Part shown: in pieces, positions 7,312-16,411 of the stretch
How the letters are laid out: each line of letters opens with the position of its first letter
Numbering within the stretch: the stretch's first letter is position 1
From: an uncultured Prevotella sp.
Lineage (GTDB): Bacteria; Bacteroidota; Bacteroidia; Bacteroidales; Bacteroidaceae
DNA: 40,990 nucleotides
Direction of reading: 5' to 3'
Assembly (NCBI GenBank): GCA_947165435.1
Contig: CAMVAI010000023.1
Location: forward strand, 1-40,990
Made by a program: the position numbers and the translations under genes
Notes under the pieces: generated by a model
The model's input: only the letters and a program-made list of their open reading frames with translations
Told to the model about the DNA's origin: nothing
Database searches by the model: none

Positions 7312-7356
7312 CTGTTAATCAGGGGGTCGTTGGTTCAAGCCCATCCTGAAGCGCCA
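7312..7356 (+). tRNA. displaced 3' half of a tRNA gene (anticodon loop to CCA), attR of the element
   Basis: From the anticodon loop onward this reads as a tRNA: loop CTGTTAA with GTT at 7314-7316 (Asn if native), 3' anticodon strand TCAGG, variable loop GGGTC, T arm GTTGG-TTCAAGC-CCATC (one U-U mismatch), acceptor strand CTGAAGC, G73 and encoded CCA (7354-7356). The 5' half is absent: upstream bases cannot pair with TCAGG. This is the signature of integration within a tRNA gene, with the original 3' end left on the chromosome side. The Asn identity is tentative, because bases at or left of the crossover may come from the element. Confidence 0.78.
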
Positions 7357-7376
7357 CATAAAAGACTGAAAATCAA

Positions 7377-7406
7377 GGAGTTACGAGAAATCGCAACTCC
7401 TTTTTT
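7377..7406 (+). terminator. rho-independent terminator of the tRNA gene
   Basis: GGAGTT and AACTCC form the stem around a short loop, followed by TTTTTT. It is 20 bp after the tRNA CCA, as expected for the terminator of the original tRNA transcript. It supports the tRNA reading of 7312-7356. Confidence 0.75.
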
Positions 7407-7416
7407 CATGTTCAGA

Positions 7417-7689
7417 TTACACCACGCGGATGGTGCTGTTGCCGTCCAGCGGCGAGCCGATGGTGGGCTCAAACGTCTTGTTCTCATACTCGGTGGTCAC
7501 GTCGAACGGGCTCACCAGGTTGGCGGCCACGCTCCAGAACGTCTCGGCGTGCTCCACGGCTAATTCCTCGGCCGTCGGCTCACCGTTCCCGCTCCCGTTG
7601 TCATTGTCGTCGTCCTTACAGGAAGTGGCGGCGAGGCTGAGGCCGACCGTCAGGACGGCCATCAGCGCATATCGGAAATACTTTTTCAT
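7417..7689 (-). pseudogene. truncated N-terminal copy of an array lipoprotein
   Basis: About 90 residues: signal peptide, lipobox (LSLAATSC, then KDDDN), and the first part of the shared scaffold (KTFEPTIG), stopping right after STIRVV. It is almost identical at both DNA and protein level to the 5' end of the 16412-18925 gene (compare 7423-7690 with about 18650-18925). That gene continues with NCGSM where this one has TAA. It is the remnant of a duplicated full-length gene, cut just beside the tRNA terminator. It could still make a tiny secreted lipoprotein. The alternative start is ATG at 7695. Confidence 0.75.
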
Positions 7690-7776
7690 AAACATATAAT
7701 AATTAATGGATAATTTGTGGTAATTCGTGTTTTATCTTTAACATATAATTATCATGTAATTATCCATGTAATTGTT

Positions 7777-10215
7777 TCACTTCTTCAGTTTCTCACCCCA
7801 CACGTTTTTCCACGTAGGCAACTCGATGGTGTTGCCGTCCAGGAAGAGGGCGTTGGGCAGGCTTGAGTAGAGCTTCACCAATTCCAGTCTCTTTTTGTCC
7901 AAGAGCACATCCTGTTCGGTGGCGTCAAGCTCCGAGGCTGGTACGGGTAAGGCATGGACGAGCGTCAGCTTGCGGCCGTTGAGGGTGGTCGTCTCGTAGT
8001 TGTTCGGACCACGGTCCACCACGGCGTCGAAGGCCATGACGACCACGGGCTCGTTCCACATGTCGGTAGGATAGCCAAACTCGTTCCACAGGTCGTAGTT
8101 GTAGAGATAGTTGCGCAGGTCGGTAGCCAGGTTGTCGGGCTTGGTCACCAGCGGGCGGGTGCTCGTATTGTCACCGCCTGTGAACGACGTGACGGGACGC
8201 TTGGCCCAGAAGTCCTTGGCGTAGGTGTTGATCTTCGACTGGTTGTTCAGGTCGGAGAGCAGAATCTTCACGTTGGAGAAGCTCTTGTAGACCTCGCTCG
8301 TCTCGTCGGGCTTGCTGGGATAGTGCTCATAGAAGTGGAACATGAGATCTTTTTCCGCGTTGTGGCTCTCCTGCACAAGGCGCAGCAGGGGCTGACCGTC
8401 GGCTGTGCCCGGGCCGTAGGCGATGGTGCACACCTCGGTGGCACTGCGGGCACCCTCCACATCGAGCAAACACTGGGCAATGCGGCGCAAGTTCACGTGG
8501 CCGTACTCTATCAGGTGTTTCAGCATGATGACGGTCGACGCTGAACTATTGTTGAAATTCTGTTCGGACGTCAGCATGGTGTTGTGCCACGTAATCCACA
8601 TGAGCATGAAGGCGCGGAGGGCGGCGTCGCGGTTCGGCATCAGTTCGCTGTTGGTGTAGGTGTTGCCCGTTGACTGGCTGGACGACCAGCTGAAGCAGTC
8701 GTCGAAGCTTACCAGCTCGCTGATAGGCGCCTTCTCCTGGGGGTCGCCGGCCATGGACACCACGAACCAGAGCTTGCCCTTCTCGTCCTTATACACGTCG
8801 TAGAGCTGGTACTGCGGGTCGCCCTCGTACTCGGCAAGGGGGCTCACGGCGTCCTCGGTCAGTTCCTGCATGTCGAGGTGGCTGCCCACGGGTATGTTGT
8901 ACATCTTGGTATAGACGTACACGTCCTGGATGCCGTTCTTGCCGGCCATGGTGGTGTAGATGTTGGGCGAAGAGCCGAAGAGCTGGTTGCCGGTGGCGAA
9001 GCGGAAGATGAAGCGGGGCTGCGAGTCGCCGAAGAAGGGCTCGTTCACCCAGCCCTCGTTGGTGTATTGGCTCTCGCAGTTCACGGTCATCTTGCTCTTG
9101 ATGACCTCCTGCTTCACCTCGCGGTGCGACACGTCATGGGCGTTGGCCTTCTTGTCGTATTCGCCCGACTTGTAGGTGTATTCATAGAGCGAGCAGTTGT
9201 TGCTCGACGTGAACCACCAGCTGTAACCCTTGCGCAGCAGGTGCAGGCCGCCGTTCTGCGACTGCATCTTGATGGCCAGGTTGCCCCACTTGGTGCCGAA
9301 CACCTTCTCATCGACGCCGGTCGTGTTCCAGCCCTTGACCACGCGCTCCCAGAAGTAACGGTTGATGTACTTCACGTTCTCGCGCTTCACGTCGCCGAAG
9401 GCCAGCGGGCAGTTGTCCTTCTTGGCGTTCTGCTCCCACTCCTCGGGTTCCATGGCGGCGTAGAGCATCTCGGCCAGGTTCTGCATCGACTCCTCGCTGG
9501 TCTTCAGCCCCTTGGGCAGCTTGTAGGTAAAGCCGTTCGAGCCCACGTAGGTCTCGATGTTGGCCTGGGGCAGTGCGTTCAGCGTTATCCAGTACGAGTC
9601 GCCATTGTTCTGTGGCGTGAAGGTCATGTGTACGCACATCCAGTACTCCGTCTTGCCGTCGGCGTTGGGCCGGCTGATGACGTCGCCGAACGAGTAGTAG
9701 GGCTGTCCCGTGGTGTTGGCGTTGATGCCCAACTGCTCCCTGGTCTTGAACACGATCTGCAGCAGGTGCGGAATCTGCTTGATGTTCACGTCGATGGTGG
9801 CCAGCGACTTGCCGTCGGTGCTCTTCGTGTAGGTCAGCGTGCCCACGGAGCCGTCCTCGAACGTGTGCGACGCGGTGCTGGCGCTGATGCCGGCGTCGGT
9901 CATGTCGTTGTAGAGCGAGGCCACCACGTCCATGTTGTCGGCGGCCACCACGCGGATGGTGCTGCTGCCCTCCAGCGGCTCGCCGATGGTGGGCTCGAAG
10001 GTCTTGTCCTTGTAGTCGTCGGTCATGTCGAAGGGGCTCACCAGGTGGCCGGCCACGTTCCAGAAGCGCTGTGCCTCGTTCATCGTGCCCTCGGCCTGCT
10101 CGGTGCCGCCGTTGTTGTTCTCACTGTTGTTGTCGTCATCCTTACATGAAGTGACGGCGAAGCTGAGGCCGACCGTCAGGGCGGCCATCAGCGCGAATCG
10201 GATTGTCTTTTTCAT
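7777..10215 (-). CDS. array lipoprotein L1 (scaffold + large C-terminal module)
   Basis: An 812-residue lipoprotein. The signal peptide ends at a lipobox with Cys24 (FAVTSC) followed by KDDDNN, which fits the acidic surface-export signal. The shared scaffold is complete: KTFEPTIG at 71-78, IPHL at 148-151, YYSFGDVI at 173-180 and YWMCV at 191-195. A middle module (about 400-500) carries PRFIFRFATG and DVYVYTKMYNIPVGS, also found in the 14257 and 16412 proteins. The C-terminal part (about 560-790), with LSDLNNQSKI, MWNEPVVVMAF and GRKLTLVHALP, matches the end of the 16412 protein only. No catalytic motif is recognised. It is the last intact gene of the array, next to the truncated copy. Confidence 0.85.
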   Translation of the reverse strand: MKKTIRFALMAALTVGLSFAVTSCKDDDNNSENNNGGTEQAEGTMNEAQRFWNVAGHLVSPFDMTDDYKDKTFEPTIGEPLEGSSTIRVVAADNMDVVASLYNDMTDAGISASTASHTFEDGSVGTLTYTKSTDGKSLATIDVNIKQIPHLLQIVFKTREQLGINANTTGQPYYSFGDVISRPNADGKTEYWMCVHMTFTPQNNGDSYWITLNALPQANIETYVGSNGFTYKLPKGLKTSEESMQNLAEMLYAAMEPEEWEQNAKKDNCPLAFGDVKRENVKYINRYFWERVVKGWNTTGVDEKVFGTKWGNLAIKMQSQNGGLHLLRKGYSWWFTSSNNCSLYEYTYKSGEYDKKANAHDVSHREVKQEVIKSKMTVNCESQYTNEGWVNEPFFGDSQPRFIFRFATGNQLFGSSPNIYTTMAGKNGIQDVYVYTKMYNIPVGSHLDMQELTEDAVSPLAEYEGDPQYQLYDVYKDEKGKLWFVVSMAGDPQEKAPISELVSFDDCFSWSSSQSTGNTYTNSELMPNRDAALRAFMLMWITWHNTMLTSEQNFNNSSASTVIMLKHLIEYGHVNLRRIAQCLLDVEGARSATEVCTIAYGPGTADGQPLLRLVQESHNAEKDLMFHFYEHYPSKPDETSEVYKSFSNVKILLSDLNNQSKINTYAKDFWAKRPVTSFTGGDNTSTRPLVTKPDNLATDLRNYLYNYDLWNEFGYPTDMWNEPVVVMAFDAVVDRGPNNYETTTLNGRKLTLVHALPVPASELDATEQDVLLDKKRLELVKLYSSLPNALFLDGNTIELPTWKNVWGEKLKK

Positions 10216-10284
10216 ATATTCTAATATTTAGAAGTTATCGAAGTTCTTGGACGAGCCAAGCGGCAAAGCCGAGCGATCGACGAA

Positions 10285-11802
10285 TCACTGGTGATACACC
10301 TCTTCATAGCTCTTGTTCCTGCTTCCCTTGTCGGTGAAGGTCAGGCTGCGGCTGGTGATGTTTCGGTGCGACCAGTCGGTTGGGATCTCGCGGGCGCGGT
10401 TCCTAATGTCTGCTTCGGGATGGCGCAGGTAGTCGGCACAGAAGTGGAATACCGCCTTGTAGGTCGTACCCATACCTTCATCCCTAAAGGGGTCGTGGGT
10501 CCAGTGCATGCCGATGACGCAGACCATGTAGTTGTTCTCCTTGATGTTCGAATGGCCTGCCGCATTTGTGAAAGTGGGCTTGCCGATGAGCGAGTCCTTG
10601 GGGGCGATGGCAATCTTGTTGAGCACCTTGAACTTGAAGTGCGACGGGTCGCCGGCCTGCGACTCCAGCTCGTGCTCATAGTAGTACACCTGATAGAAGG
10701 CGTCACCCTTGGCCATGTAGATGTAGGGCACCCACTTGTGCTCAATGCCCGTGTACCTCAGTTTGTCGGCCAGCAGGAAGCCTACCGGAGACAGTGTAGC
10801 ATACTCTATAGTTTCGTCATCCTCGTCAAATTCTTCTTTCCATGGGAAGCCTGTTGCCTCGATGCGGCCCGATCCGGCCAGCGGGTTGCCCTTCTGCAGG
10901 TCGGGTATGTAGCTTTGCTCCTTGCAGAGGTTATCGATGAGGGTGGCGCGCACGACGTTGTTCTCGGGCACCACCTGCTTCATGTTCGCCTCCTGACCTG
11001 CCTCGGTCATGAAGCCCCTCACGTTATTCCACATGGTGTAGTCGCACACCACGTTCTGCAGCCAGTCGCCGATGACCTCGGACTTGGCCATCTCGTCGTT
11101 ATAGACGCTGTCGATACCCACGCCCATGTAGGTGAACTTGCCGCGGCTGTGGGTCGATTGGTCGTTCAGGGTGATGAAGCGTGCCTCCTGGCCGTACTCG
11201 TGCTTGGAGACGCAGACGTAGATCTGGTTCTTGTACTTCACCAGGTCGCCGCACTTGTAGTAGGGGTCGCCGCCGGCGTTCTCGGGCAGCTGCTTGACGA
11301 GCCTGATTTCCTGTAAGCCGGGTATCTGCTTCACATCGACGCTGATCGTGGCCAGCACGTTGGCGTCCGAGCCGCCGTGCCGGTAGCTTACGGTACCCAC
11401 CTGAGCGTCGCTGTAGGTGAAGCCCGATGGTGTCTCGTAGTCGATGCCCAGGGTGCCCAGTGCGCCCACGGCGTAGGAGTCGGCCTCTTCCAAGGTGCCC
11501 ACAGGCATGGTGCGCACACCGGGGCGCGACTCGTCTAAGGCCAGACCAACAGTGGCGTCGAAGGTCTTCGAGCGCCATGCCGAGCCGGTCAGGTCGCTGT
11601 AGTGGGTGTCGGTCCACTTGCAGATGAGGTCGGCCAGCTGGTCGTCCTCCAGGGCCGACATGCCTTCGATGGTCTCGACCTCGTTGCCACCGTTACCACC
11701 GTTGTTGTTGTCACTGTTGTCGTCGTCCTTACATGAAGTGGCGGCGAAGCTGAGGCCGCAAACCGTTGCGGCTATCAGCAGGTAGTTCAAAATCTTTTTC
11801 AT
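10285..11802 (-). CDS. array lipoprotein L2 (scaffold + WVPYI module, short form)
   Basis: A 505-residue lipoprotein starting at the ATG at 11800-11802 (MKKILNYLL), chosen over an upstream ATG because it opens a normal signal peptide with Cys24 (FAATSC-KDDDN). The scaffold is present in a diverged form: KTFDATVG at about 79-86, VGTVSY, IPGLQEIRL, CGDLV and YVCVS. The rest contains HKWVPYIYMAKGDA, VCVIGMHWTHDP and LTFTDKGS. These correspond to WVPFISWAT, VLAAVHWKHEY and LKFKDNGEA in the 11952 protein, so the two share this second module. This protein ends there, whereas 11952 carries a further C-terminal domain. Function unknown; surface location inferred. Confidence 0.83.
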   Translation of the reverse strand: MKKILNYLLIAATVCGLSFAATSCKDDDNSDNNNGGNGGNEVETIEGMSALEDDQLADLICKWTDTHYSDLTGSAWRSKTFDATVGLALDESRPGVRTMPVGTLEEADSYAVGALGTLGIDYETPSGFTYSDAQVGTVSYRHGGSDANVLATISVDVKQIPGLQEIRLVKQLPENAGGDPYYKCGDLVKYKNQIYVCVSKHEYGQEARFITLNDQSTHSRGKFTYMGVGIDSVYNDEMAKSEVIGDWLQNVVCDYTMWNNVRGFMTEAGQEANMKQVVPENNVVRATLIDNLCKEQSYIPDLQKGNPLAGSGRIEATGFPWKEEFDEDDETIEYATLSPVGFLLADKLRYTGIEHKWVPYIYMAKGDAFYQVYYYEHELESQAGDPSHFKFKVLNKIAIAPKDSLIGKPTFTNAAGHSNIKENNYMVCVIGMHWTHDPFRDEGMGTTYKAVFHFCADYLRHPEADIRNRAREIPTDWSHRNITSRSLTFTDKGSRNKSYEEVYHQ

Positions 11803-11911
11803 ATACATATTTATATTATAATTGTTCTTCTTCTGGACGCTTCTCTTAAAATCTATCACATCTTACATCTTACTTCTTACATCTTACCTCTTACATCTTA
11901 CATCTCTATTA

Positions 11912-11944
11912 TGTTGCGGGCGAGGGAGTCGAACCCTGCCCGCA
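11912..11944 (-). other. tRNA-like minihelix (acceptor stem plus T arm) after gene 11952
   Basis: On the minus strand, directly after the stop of the 11952-14216 gene, TGCGGGC (11938-11944) and GCCCGCA (11915-11921) form a perfect 7-bp stem. They enclose AGGG-TTCGACT-CCCT, a T arm with the canonical 7-nt T loop. ACA follows. There is no D arm or anticodon arm, so it is not a tRNA. There is no T run, so it is not an obvious intrinsic terminator. It may be a tRNA remnant, a tRNA mimic that affects mRNA ends, or coincidence. Confidence 0.4.
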
Positions 11945-11951
11945 TGGCGTA

Positions 11952-14216
11952 TTACTGGTCTATCGTTCCACCGCCTGCGTACTTGAAGGCGATGAAGGGG
12001 ATGACGTTCTGCTCAATATCCTTTTCAGGAGTCCACTTGCTGAAATAGTCGTTGATGGCCCAAATAGCCGCAGTCTCGTAGCTGTAGGCTAATTTGGCAC
12101 TCGCGGCAGTAGACGTCCAGACCCTTTGTTCGTCTTTATTGCTACTGTGGAACTTCAGGAATTCCCACAGGTTTGGCACGCCGGCGTCTGTGAAGCCTTT
12201 CTCCATCGTGCCGTATCCTGACATAACGATATCCCTGTCGTTGGTATAACGGTAACTGACGCCCAGGGCCCTGACGGCGGCTATCCACTGGCCGTAGCTG
12301 GGCAGGAACCACGAGCTGAACTCCGTCTGGCGGGCGGTCAGGTTCAGGCTGTCGGCGCCGTAGGTGTTGCAGGCCTTGGCGGCCTGGTGGTCGTGGCCCT
12401 TGCCGCATCCGCCGACGAGGGTCTGCGTGGTTTCCCATCCGGTGAAGTCCTTGTCGGCCTGTGCGCCCTTGAAGGTGGCGGGCACGCAGGCGTCCTTCGC
12501 GTGGTCGTCGTCGGTGTACTGGTACTCCTTAGGCAGCTTGTCCAGCGCCATGGCCAGTCCGTTCCACGCCTTACCGCGCTCGGCGCGCTTGGTCTCGCCT
12601 AAGTAGGTGACGATGGCCATGGGCGTCGTGCCGGCGGCCCTGGCGGCCTGCACGTTGTCGTAGAACTTGCTGTCGGTGCCGATGATGCTATACAGCTTCA
12701 CCTCGTCCTTGTGAATCTTGCTCTCGTCGTTCTTGTCCTCTTCGGGCTCTTCTATCTTGGCGTCCTCGCGGGCTACCCACACTTTCTGCACGCTGGCGTT
12801 GGCCTCGCCGTTGTCCTTGAACTTCAGCGTTCCGCTGATGATGTTGCAGCTTAGCCAGAGGCAGATGTCGTTAACATCTGTGTTGTTCACGTCCTGCTTG
12901 TCGTTCCAGTCCTTGGTGAAGTCGAATATGGCCCACTGGTTGCCGGCATAGTATTCGTGCTTCCAGTGTACGGCGGCCAGCACGTACTGGCACTTGTCGG
13001 CGCCGCCGTGGTCCAGCTTGGTGCCATTGTCCAGAATGTCCACAACCGTCGATATGTCGTACTGGAAGTGGTTGCTGTTCGTCTTGGCACTCTGCGACTT
13101 CAGGGATTTGAGACTCTGATCAATCTCCTTAGCCTCGGCGACGGTGGCCCAGCTGATGAAGGGCACCCAGTATTCGCAGGGGTTGATGGCGTAGCGGAAC
13201 TTGTTGGCCAGCAGCAGGCTTCGCGGTGCACAGTAGCGACCGTTGGCCTTCGGCGTGTCGCCCCACTTGTTGGCATCAATCCAGTCGGGCATGGCCAGCG
13301 GCTCTACGGGCAGGTCAATGGGCTTAATGTGCAGCTTGTTGATCAGCGCACGGCGGTCAATCCTGTTGGCGGGCACCAGCTGCTCGATGTCGTCGGCATT
13401 GGTGATGCCCTTCTCGCTCAGGCATCTGATTACCTTTTCGTAGCCCTCCTCCCACATCACGAAGGTGTGGAGCCAGCTGATGAGGTCGGTTTCGCTGGCC
13501 ATCTCGTCACTGGCCAGATAGACCATGTCCTTGTACGTGCCCCAACGGCAGTTGTCCGTGCGGTGGCGTGTCCAGAAACTGACGAAGTAGGCGTAGTCGC
13601 CCTTCTTCGCAGCTGGGCGGGTGCATATCCACAGGCGGCCGTCCTTCTTGACGATGTCGCCGCGGCCGTAGTAGCCGAAGGTGCCATCGTTGGCGGGCAG
13701 GGCCTTCACCATGCGCAGCTGCGAGATGCCCGGCAGCTGCCTCACGTCCAGGTTGATCACGGCCAGCGTGTTGGCGTCCGTGCCGCCGCCGTGCTGGTAG
13801 CTCACGGTGCCCACACTGGCGTTGCTGAAAGTGAAGCCCGAGGGCGACTGGCCGTCGATGCCCAGCTCGCGGAGCATGGCCTCGGCGCGCTCGTCGGCGG
13901 CGTCAAGGGTGCCCACCTCAATGCTGCGCACCGTGGGTCGGCTCTCGTCGAGCACCAGTCCCAGCGTGGCCTCGTAGGTTTTCGACTGCCAGCCGCTCTG
14001 TGCCAGCAGCTCGTCGGCCTGCACCTCGGCGAAGTTGCTGATGAGCGTACTGAGCTGGATGTCCTCCATCGACACCTCGCCGCCCGTCGACTCCAGCTGC
14101 TCCATATTCTCACCGTTGTTGTTGTCACTCTTGTCGTCGTCCTTACATGAAGTGGCGGCGAAGCTGAGACCGCACACCATGGCGGCCGTCAGCACATAAT
14201 TCATCACCCTTTTCAT
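11952..14216 (-). CDS. array lipoprotein L3 (scaffold + WVPFI module + Lcl/DUF1566-like tail)
   Basis: A 754-residue lipoprotein, Cys24 in LSFAATSC followed by KDDDKSDNN. Scaffold motifs are KTYEATLG, VGTVSY, LPGISQLRM, RGDIV and WICTR. The middle (about 335-480) is homologous to the second half of the 10285 protein. From about residue 505 a third domain begins, with AIVTYLGETKRAERGKAWNG, a Cys-Gly-Lys-Gly-His segment and WFLPSYGQWIAAV at about 634, then VWTSTA and IPFIAFKYAGG. This resembles the DUF1566/FISUMP type of domain (W-x-LP-x-x-x-x-W), which has a C-type-lectin-related fold. Thus it equals L2 plus a tail. The tRNA-like hairpin follows its stop. Confidence 0.83.
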   Translation of the reverse strand: MKRVMNYVLTAAMVCGLSFAATSCKDDDKSDNNNGENMEQLESTGGEVSMEDIQLSTLISNFAEVQADELLAQSGWQSKTYEATLGLVLDESRPTVRSIEVGTLDAADERAEAMLRELGIDGQSPSGFTFSNASVGTVSYQHGGGTDANTLAVINLDVRQLPGISQLRMVKALPANDGTFGYYGRGDIVKKDGRLWICTRPAAKKGDYAYFVSFWTRHRTDNCRWGTYKDMVYLASDEMASETDLISWLHTFVMWEEGYEKVIRCLSEKGITNADDIEQLVPANRIDRRALINKLHIKPIDLPVEPLAMPDWIDANKWGDTPKANGRYCAPRSLLLANKFRYAINPCEYWVPFISWATVAEAKEIDQSLKSLKSQSAKTNSNHFQYDISTVVDILDNGTKLDHGGADKCQYVLAAVHWKHEYYAGNQWAIFDFTKDWNDKQDVNNTDVNDICLWLSCNIISGTLKFKDNGEANASVQKVWVAREDAKIEEPEEDKNDESKIHKDEVKLYSIIGTDSKFYDNVQAARAAGTTPMAIVTYLGETKRAERGKAWNGLAMALDKLPKEYQYTDDDHAKDACVPATFKGAQADKDFTGWETTQTLVGGCGKGHDHQAAKACNTYGADSLNLTARQTEFSSWFLPSYGQWIAAVRALGVSYRYTNDRDIVMSGYGTMEKGFTDAGVPNLWEFLKFHSSNKDEQRVWTSTAASAKLAYSYETAAIWAINDYFSKWTPEKDIEQNVIPFIAFKYAGGGTIDQ

Positions 14217-14256
14217 CTCTTAAATTCTTTAATTTTCATCTCTTAAAAGTTATCTG

Positions 14257-16368
14257 TTAATTCGCGGTCGGTTCCTCTGTTCCGCCATTGCCGTACTTAA
14301 ACGCGATGAACGGCAGAACCTGCAGTTCTATTCTATTGCTGTTAAACGACTCATCGAAGGGCTTGTAGTTGCTGAAGTAATAGGCTTGCTCAGCATTCTT
14401 GATCGTAGAAGACCAGAACATGTTCTCCGCCGGGTAAAGCACTGGCAGATTCATTGTCGTTAGTCTGGCTTCCGTGATGGCGAGGGCATCGTCTTCTACC
14501 GTGCCGCCCAGGCCCAGTATGGCCAGGTTCCACTGTCCAATCGAGGGGAGGAACCAATTGCTGATGGAACCGCTGCGCTTATTCACAGTCAGCTCTAAAT
14601 TGTTGCAGTACTTTGCCGCACTGTGCAAGTGGTTCAAGTTGCCGCAGCCGGCGGCCAGGCTTTCGGTGGCGGCTATGCCGGAAAAGTCCTTCTTGGCATC
14701 AGCATAATTTGCATACACTTTCAGGTTGGGACAGTTGCCGGATTCCAAATTGCTGCCCCATTCAAATTTCGTTTCGCTCCGGGTCCACATATTGATGGCC
14801 AGTCCGTTGAAATTCTTGCCGGACTCCACGCGCTTGTTGCCGCCCAAGTAGGCCACTATGGCCACGGGGCCTGAGTGGTTGAGGTTGGCATCCTCCAGCG
14901 TCTCGCAGAACCTGCCGTCGGCGCAAAGGTAGTAGCCCACCTTCACCTCGTCGGCGCTGATGGCACCGTCTGCAAGGTAGTCTTCCTGCTTCACGATGGT
15001 GTTGTCCATCTTCTGCCTGGAGCCCACGGTGATGTTGTACTCCTTCGTATAGACATACTCGTCCTTGATGCCGTTGATGTTGTCCATCGACTCGAAGGCG
15101 GTGGTGCCGGCCAGTTGCCTGGTGGTGGCATAGCGGAAGATGTAGCGCGGCGTTGCTATTTTATCATAGTGCTCGGGGAAGAAGTCCTTGTTGATCCACT
15201 GCGTGCCGTTCTTCAACTGGGTCACGCAGTTCATCTCGATCTTCTCGGGCTTGATGACGTTCTTCTTCACCTCCTTCCACGTCACGTGACGGGCGTTGGC
15301 CTCGTTGCCGTCGCCCTTGGCGATGCTGGCTTCATAGAGCGACAGGTTGTTGCTCGACTTTGTCCACCAGCTGTAGCCTTTGTAGAGGAGCTTCAGGCCA
15401 TTATCCTGATCGCCCAGCGTATTGCCAAACGAATTCACATCATCCACGCCGAAGATGGTCTGCGCCAGGTTCTTCGCCTGCCAAGCCTTCAGTACGCGCA
15501 TCCAGAACCACTGGTTGATATACTTCACGTTCTGCTTCGTCACCAGATTGAAGGCCTTCATGTTGGCAGGGCCTTCCTCCAGGTTCCTCAGCCATGCGCC
15601 GGGCGACGTGATGGCGTAGAGCATCTCGGCCAGGTCCTTCATGTACTGTTCGTTGGTACCGATATTGTAGGGCACCTGATAGGTGTAGCCGTTCGAGGCC
15701 GTGTAGCTCCAGATGTTCTCCTTGGGCAACTGGCTCACCGTGGCCCAGACGGCATTTGTCTCGCCCTGCTTGGTGAACGGTGCCTGGATGCACATCCAGT
15801 ACTCCTTCACGCCGTCGGCACGCGTACGGCTGATGACGTCGCCGAACGAGTAGTAGGGCACACCGTCGGTCACGGCATTGGTGCCCATCTGCTCCACGGT
15901 CTTATAGACTATCTGCTGCAGGTGGGGAATCTGCGTGATGCTCACATCGACCTTGGCTAATGACTTGCCGTCGGTGCTCTTCGTGTACGTCAGCGTACCC
16001 ACGGCGTCGTTCTGGTAGGTGTACGTCGTGTTGACAGTCTGCGCGTCGGCAGCGACGAGGGCGGCGAAGTGGTTGGCGGCGGCCTCCACGTCGGGCACCG
16101 TCACCACGCGCACGGTGGTGCTGCCCTGCTCAGCCTCACCGATGGTGGGCTCGAAGGTCTTGTTCTTGTACTCGGCGGTCACGTCGAAGGGGCTCACCAG
16201 GTTGGCAGCCACGCTCCAGAACGTGTTCGCATCCTCGGCGGCCTGCTCCTCGGCAGTAGCCTGTCCGCCATTGTTGTCACTCTTGTCGTCGTCCTTGCAT
16301 GAAGTGACGACGAGGCTGAGGCCTCCTACCAGGAGTGCCGTCAGCGCGAAGTTCATCATTTTTTTCAT
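14257..16368 (-). CDS. array lipoprotein L4 (scaffold + RFATG module + Lcl/DUF1566-like tail)
   Basis: A 703-residue lipoprotein starting at the ATG at 16366-16368 (MKKMMNFAL). Longer starts would overlap the upstream gene and spoil the signal peptide. Cys24 in LSLVVTSC, then KDDDKSDNN. The scaffold is very close to L1: KTFEPTIG, GTLTYTKSTDGKSLA, IPHLQQIVYKT, YYSFGDVI and EYWMCI. The middle module has PRYIFRYATTRQLAG and DEYVYTKEYNITVGS. The C-terminus switches to the tail seen in L3: AIVAYLGGNKRVESGKNFNG, CGNLNH, then WFLPSIGQWN, FWSSTI and LPFIAFKYGNGG. It therefore combines the N-terminus and middle of L1 with the tail of L3. Confidence 0.84.
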   Translation of the reverse strand: MKKMMNFALTALLVGGLSLVVTSCKDDDKSDNNGGQATAEEQAAEDANTFWSVAANLVSPFDVTAEYKNKTFEPTIGEAEQGSTTVRVVTVPDVEAAANHFAALVAADAQTVNTTYTYQNDAVGTLTYTKSTDGKSLAKVDVSITQIPHLQQIVYKTVEQMGTNAVTDGVPYYSFGDVISRTRADGVKEYWMCIQAPFTKQGETNAVWATVSQLPKENIWSYTASNGYTYQVPYNIGTNEQYMKDLAEMLYAITSPGAWLRNLEEGPANMKAFNLVTKQNVKYINQWFWMRVLKAWQAKNLAQTIFGVDDVNSFGNTLGDQDNGLKLLYKGYSWWTKSSNNLSLYEASIAKGDGNEANARHVTWKEVKKNVIKPEKIEMNCVTQLKNGTQWINKDFFPEHYDKIATPRYIFRYATTRQLAGTTAFESMDNINGIKDEYVYTKEYNITVGSRQKMDNTIVKQEDYLADGAISADEVKVGYYLCADGRFCETLEDANLNHSGPVAIVAYLGGNKRVESGKNFNGLAINMWTRSETKFEWGSNLESGNCPNLKVYANYADAKKDFSGIAATESLAAGCGNLNHLHSAAKYCNNLELTVNKRSGSISNWFLPSIGQWNLAILGLGGTVEDDALAITEARLTTMNLPVLYPAENMFWSSTIKNAEQAYYFSNYKPFDESFNSNRIELQVLPFIAFKYGNGGTEEPTAN

Positions 16369-16411
16369 AATCCTATTATTATATATTCTCAAATTCTTGA
16401 ATTCTTGACAA

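Larger units (their letters stand above)
1..7356. mobile_element. integrative mobilizable element (right part, ending at attR)
   Basis: Relaxosome genes, a probable oriT, a DUF3853-like DNA-binding protein and a tyrosine recombinase lie together. The segment ends at a displaced 3' half of a tRNA gene at 7312-7356. No conjugation (tra/T4SS) genes are seen, so the element is probably mobilized in trans by a co-resident conjugative element. The mobilization genes (1-2400) are visibly more GC-rich than the AT-rich block at 2600-7300, which suggests a composite origin. The left end, with the expected intact tRNA, is outside the window. Confidence 0.75.

Noticed and set aside
7312..7356. A complete functional tRNA gene
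   Set aside because: Only the part from the anticodon loop to CCA is present. The upstream bases cannot form the anticodon, D or acceptor stems.
11912..11944. A complete tRNA or tmRNA end
   Set aside because: The acceptor stem joins the T arm directly, leaving no room for the other arms, and no tmRNA tag sequence is near.
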